The notes below the pieces were generated by a model that saw only the letters and a list, made by a program, of their open reading frames with translations, did not search any database and was not told where the DNA came from. Below, in pieces: positions 42,434 through 43,866 of a stretch of DNA of 43,866 bases (positions are counted from its first letter, which is position 1; every line of letters begins with the position of its first letter). This DNA is from Desulfatirhabdium sp040755275 (GTDB lineage Bacteria > Desulfobacterota > Desulfobacteria > Desulfobacterales > Desulfatirhabdiaceae). A program made the position numbers and the translations under genes. The stretch covers positions 1 through 43,866 of the forward strand of contig JBFMBE010000009.1 in assembly GCA_040755275.1 (NCBI GenBank), read 5' to 3'.

Positions 42434-43435
42434 TTATCGATTCCCGCCCAGAAATGAGCCGAAAGGCCCAAGGCTGTTCAGAATGCCGCCCTCTTCCTGG
42501 CTTCCGCCGCGCTGAGGGGCCGCCTCGAGCATCCGACCCGCCAGCCGACTGAAAGGAAGCGACTGCAGCCAGATTCTGCCGGGACCCTGAAGAACGGCAA
42601 AAAACAGTCCTTCCCCGCCGAACAGAGCGGACTTGATTCCACCGGCCTGGGTGATGTCGAACTGGACCGTCGGTGCAATGGCTACGATACAACCGGTATC
42701 CACATGCAACACTTCACCCGGACCCAGCTCCCGTTCGACGATCGTTCCACCCGCATGCAGAAACACCCAGCCGTTACCCTCGAGTTTCTGCATGATAAAT
42801 CCTTCGCCGCCGAAAAGCCCGGTGAGAATCTTTCGTTGGAAGAAAATGCCGATGGATACCCCCTTGGCAGCACACAGGAAACTGTCCTTCTGACAGATGA
42901 GGCATCCGCCGACATCCGACAGCCGTACCGGGATGATGTTCCCCGGATAGGGGGCACCGAAGGCGACATGACCTTTCCCGCTGCCCGTATGGGTGAACAC
43001 CGTCATGAAGAGGCTTTCACCGGTCAGAAGGCGCTTGCCTGCACCGAACAGCTTGTCCATGAACGAGCCACCTCCTCCTCCCGAGCCGTCACCGAAAATG
43101 GTCTCCATCTGAATGGCAGCTTCCTTGTACATCATGGCTCCAGCCTCGGCCACCGCACTTTCGCCTGGATCGAGTTCGATTTCCACAAATTGCATTTCCT
43201 TGCCGACGATTCGGTAATCGATGTCGTCCGCTCCCCGGACACCAAACTGTGGAGGACCCGATGGAGCAGCCTGCGGTCCGGTCATCAATTCCGGTACATC
43301 GGTGATGGGAACCCACTGCGGGAAGCCTTCCCGCCAGGCATAACCGTTTGGATTGTTTCTGGCATGAGCCGCCGCCTGAGAAAGATCCATCGGTCCAAGT
43401 TGACTGCCGTTGTAACTGAGATACCAGTCGCTCAT
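42434..43435 (-). CDS. GYF_2-AIM24 (TIGR00266-like) domain protein
   Basis: This 333-residue protein has an N-terminal GYF_2-type domain (about 1-45: WYLSYNGSQLGPMD, then GYAWREGFPQWVPITDVPEL) followed by an AIM24/TIGR00266 beta-rich domain (about 65-300: YRIVGKEMQFVEIELDPGES, AEAGAMMYKEAAIQ). A glycine-rich loop (GDGSGGGGGSF) lies near residue 110. The AIM24 family is linked to membranes or mitochondria in yeast, with no agreed bacterial function. Start ATG at 43435 has GGAGG at the right distance; TTG at 43441 would be too close to it. It forms a pair with the M14 gene 8 bases downstream. Hairpin element R10 begins only 32 bases upstream. Confidence 0.88.
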   Translation of the reverse strand: MSDWYLSYNGSQLGPMDLSQAAAHARNNPNGYAWREGFPQWVPITDVPELMTGPQAAPSGPPQFGVRGADDIDYRIVGKEMQFVEIELDPGESAVAEAGAMMYKEAAIQMETIFGDGSGGGGGSFMDKLFGAGKRLLTGESLFMTVFTHTGSGKGHVAFGAPYPGNIIPVRLSDVGGCLICQKDSFLCAAKGVSIGIFFQRKILTGLFGGEGFIMQKLEGNGWVFLHAGGTIVERELGPGEVLHVDTGCIVAIAPTVQFDITQAGGIKSALFGGEGLFFAVLQGPGRIWLQSLPFSRLAGRMLEAAPQRGGSQEEGGILNSLGPFGSFLGGNR

Positions 43436-43467
43436 GATCAAAACCTCCTGGATGGTCGGTCAAGAAA

Positions 43468-43780
43468 GATGGCCCCGCAAAAAGTCAGGAAGTCTCTGTC
43501 GAGTCGCGGGGTGACTAGGGAACCTTTTTCGTTGCTGCGGAAAAACTCAGCCGCCCGATCTCGTAGGATCGGACGGATGGCCAAACAGCAAATAGGAACT
43601 GGTTGAATCGCAACGGATTGCTTTTCAATGAAAAGTCGATCGGACACGTCCGTCCGATCCAACGATCTCCGGCGGCTTCAAACACGTTTTCGCAGCAATC
43701 TCAAAAGGCTTCCCCAGCCACCCCGCTCATGCCCGACAGTTACGAAAAGCACGGGAAAAGCGACTTTTTGCGAGCGCATC
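43468..43780 (-). repeat. Hairpin element R10, opposite orientation
   Basis: This full copy runs right end first: GATGGCCCCGCAAAAAGTCAGG ... GCGACTTTTTGCGAGCGCATC. Both arms carry GCGGGGTG.CT.GGGAA, GCTGCG.AAA, GCCGCC and ATCGGACGG. It is preceded by TCAAGAAA and followed by the same bases, after which element R11 begins. Confidence 0.88.
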
Positions 43781-43786
43781 AAGAAA

Positions 43787-43866
43787 GATGGCCCCGCAAA
43801 AAGTCGCTAACCACCGATTTTCCTTCAAAGCCTGGCCTCCAGCAGGAGGGCGGGTGGTGTTTTGCG
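43787..43866 (+). repeat. Hairpin element R11 (right part cut by window edge)
   Basis: This is the left terminus GATGGCCCCGCAAAAAGTCG and the start of the left arm, matching the sequence at window positions 1-66 with only two differences (A/C and T/G). It runs off the end of the window. Confidence 0.85.

Overview
The window looks like a chromosomal segment of a sulfate-reducing Desulfobacterota bacterium (class Desulfobacteria). That assignment is an inference from gene content: an EF-G of the spirochaete/planctomycete/deltaproteobacterial 'spdEFG1' type, solo CoA ligases with a carboxylate symporter, a PAS/sigma-54 activator with matching -24/-12 promoters, and moderately GC-rich coding DNA. 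No rRNA, tRNA, CRISPR array, phage or transposase gene was seen.

Layout. (1) 310-9050: a class III (GABA-type) aminotransferase on the minus strand, a divergent PAS-PAS-sigma54 activator, and a complete branched-chain/polar amino-acid ABC importer (binding protein, LivH, LivM, LivG, LivF). Both targets carry a sigma-54 promoter, and an ATGCA-N4-TGCAT palindrome lies upstream of each, so the block reads as one amino-acid uptake and catabolism regulon. (2) 9979-22795: short-chain carboxylate use. It holds a TetR regulator, an acetyl-CoA synthetase, a secreted beta-sandwich protein, two small membrane proteins, an SSS symporter, a 28-residue membrane peptide, a propionyl-CoA-type synthetase, a membrane-anchored PAS/DEDDh exonuclease, and a cNMP-cNMP-CBS-DUF294 nucleotidyltransferase-like protein. 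(3) 23617-29083: a cytidylate-kinase-like protein overlapping a spore-photoproduct-lyase-family radical SAM protein, an orphan GspF/PilC, a PqqD-like protein, a GNAT acetyltransferase and a phenylacetate-CoA ligase. (4) 29484-32346, minus strand: fusA followed by a small P-loop ATPase; fusA has a long leader with a terminator-like hairpin. (5) 33114-38543: a five-gene peptide (Dpp/Opp) ABC importer. (6) 38805-43435, minus strand: a GYF/AIM24 protein followed by a 1206-residue protein with a C-terminal M14 carboxypeptidase domain.

The most unusual feature is a family of about 300-bp intergenic elements, with a dozen full, half or deleted copies here, including both window edges. Each has terminal inverted repeats (GATGG..TCGCAAAAAGTC), and its two halves fold into one long imperfect hairpin around a variable loop. 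The two arms change together between copies. Several copies are flanked by short direct repeats, as expected for a MITE-like mobile element. One copy sits inside the amino-acid transporter operon, between the binding-protein and permease genes.
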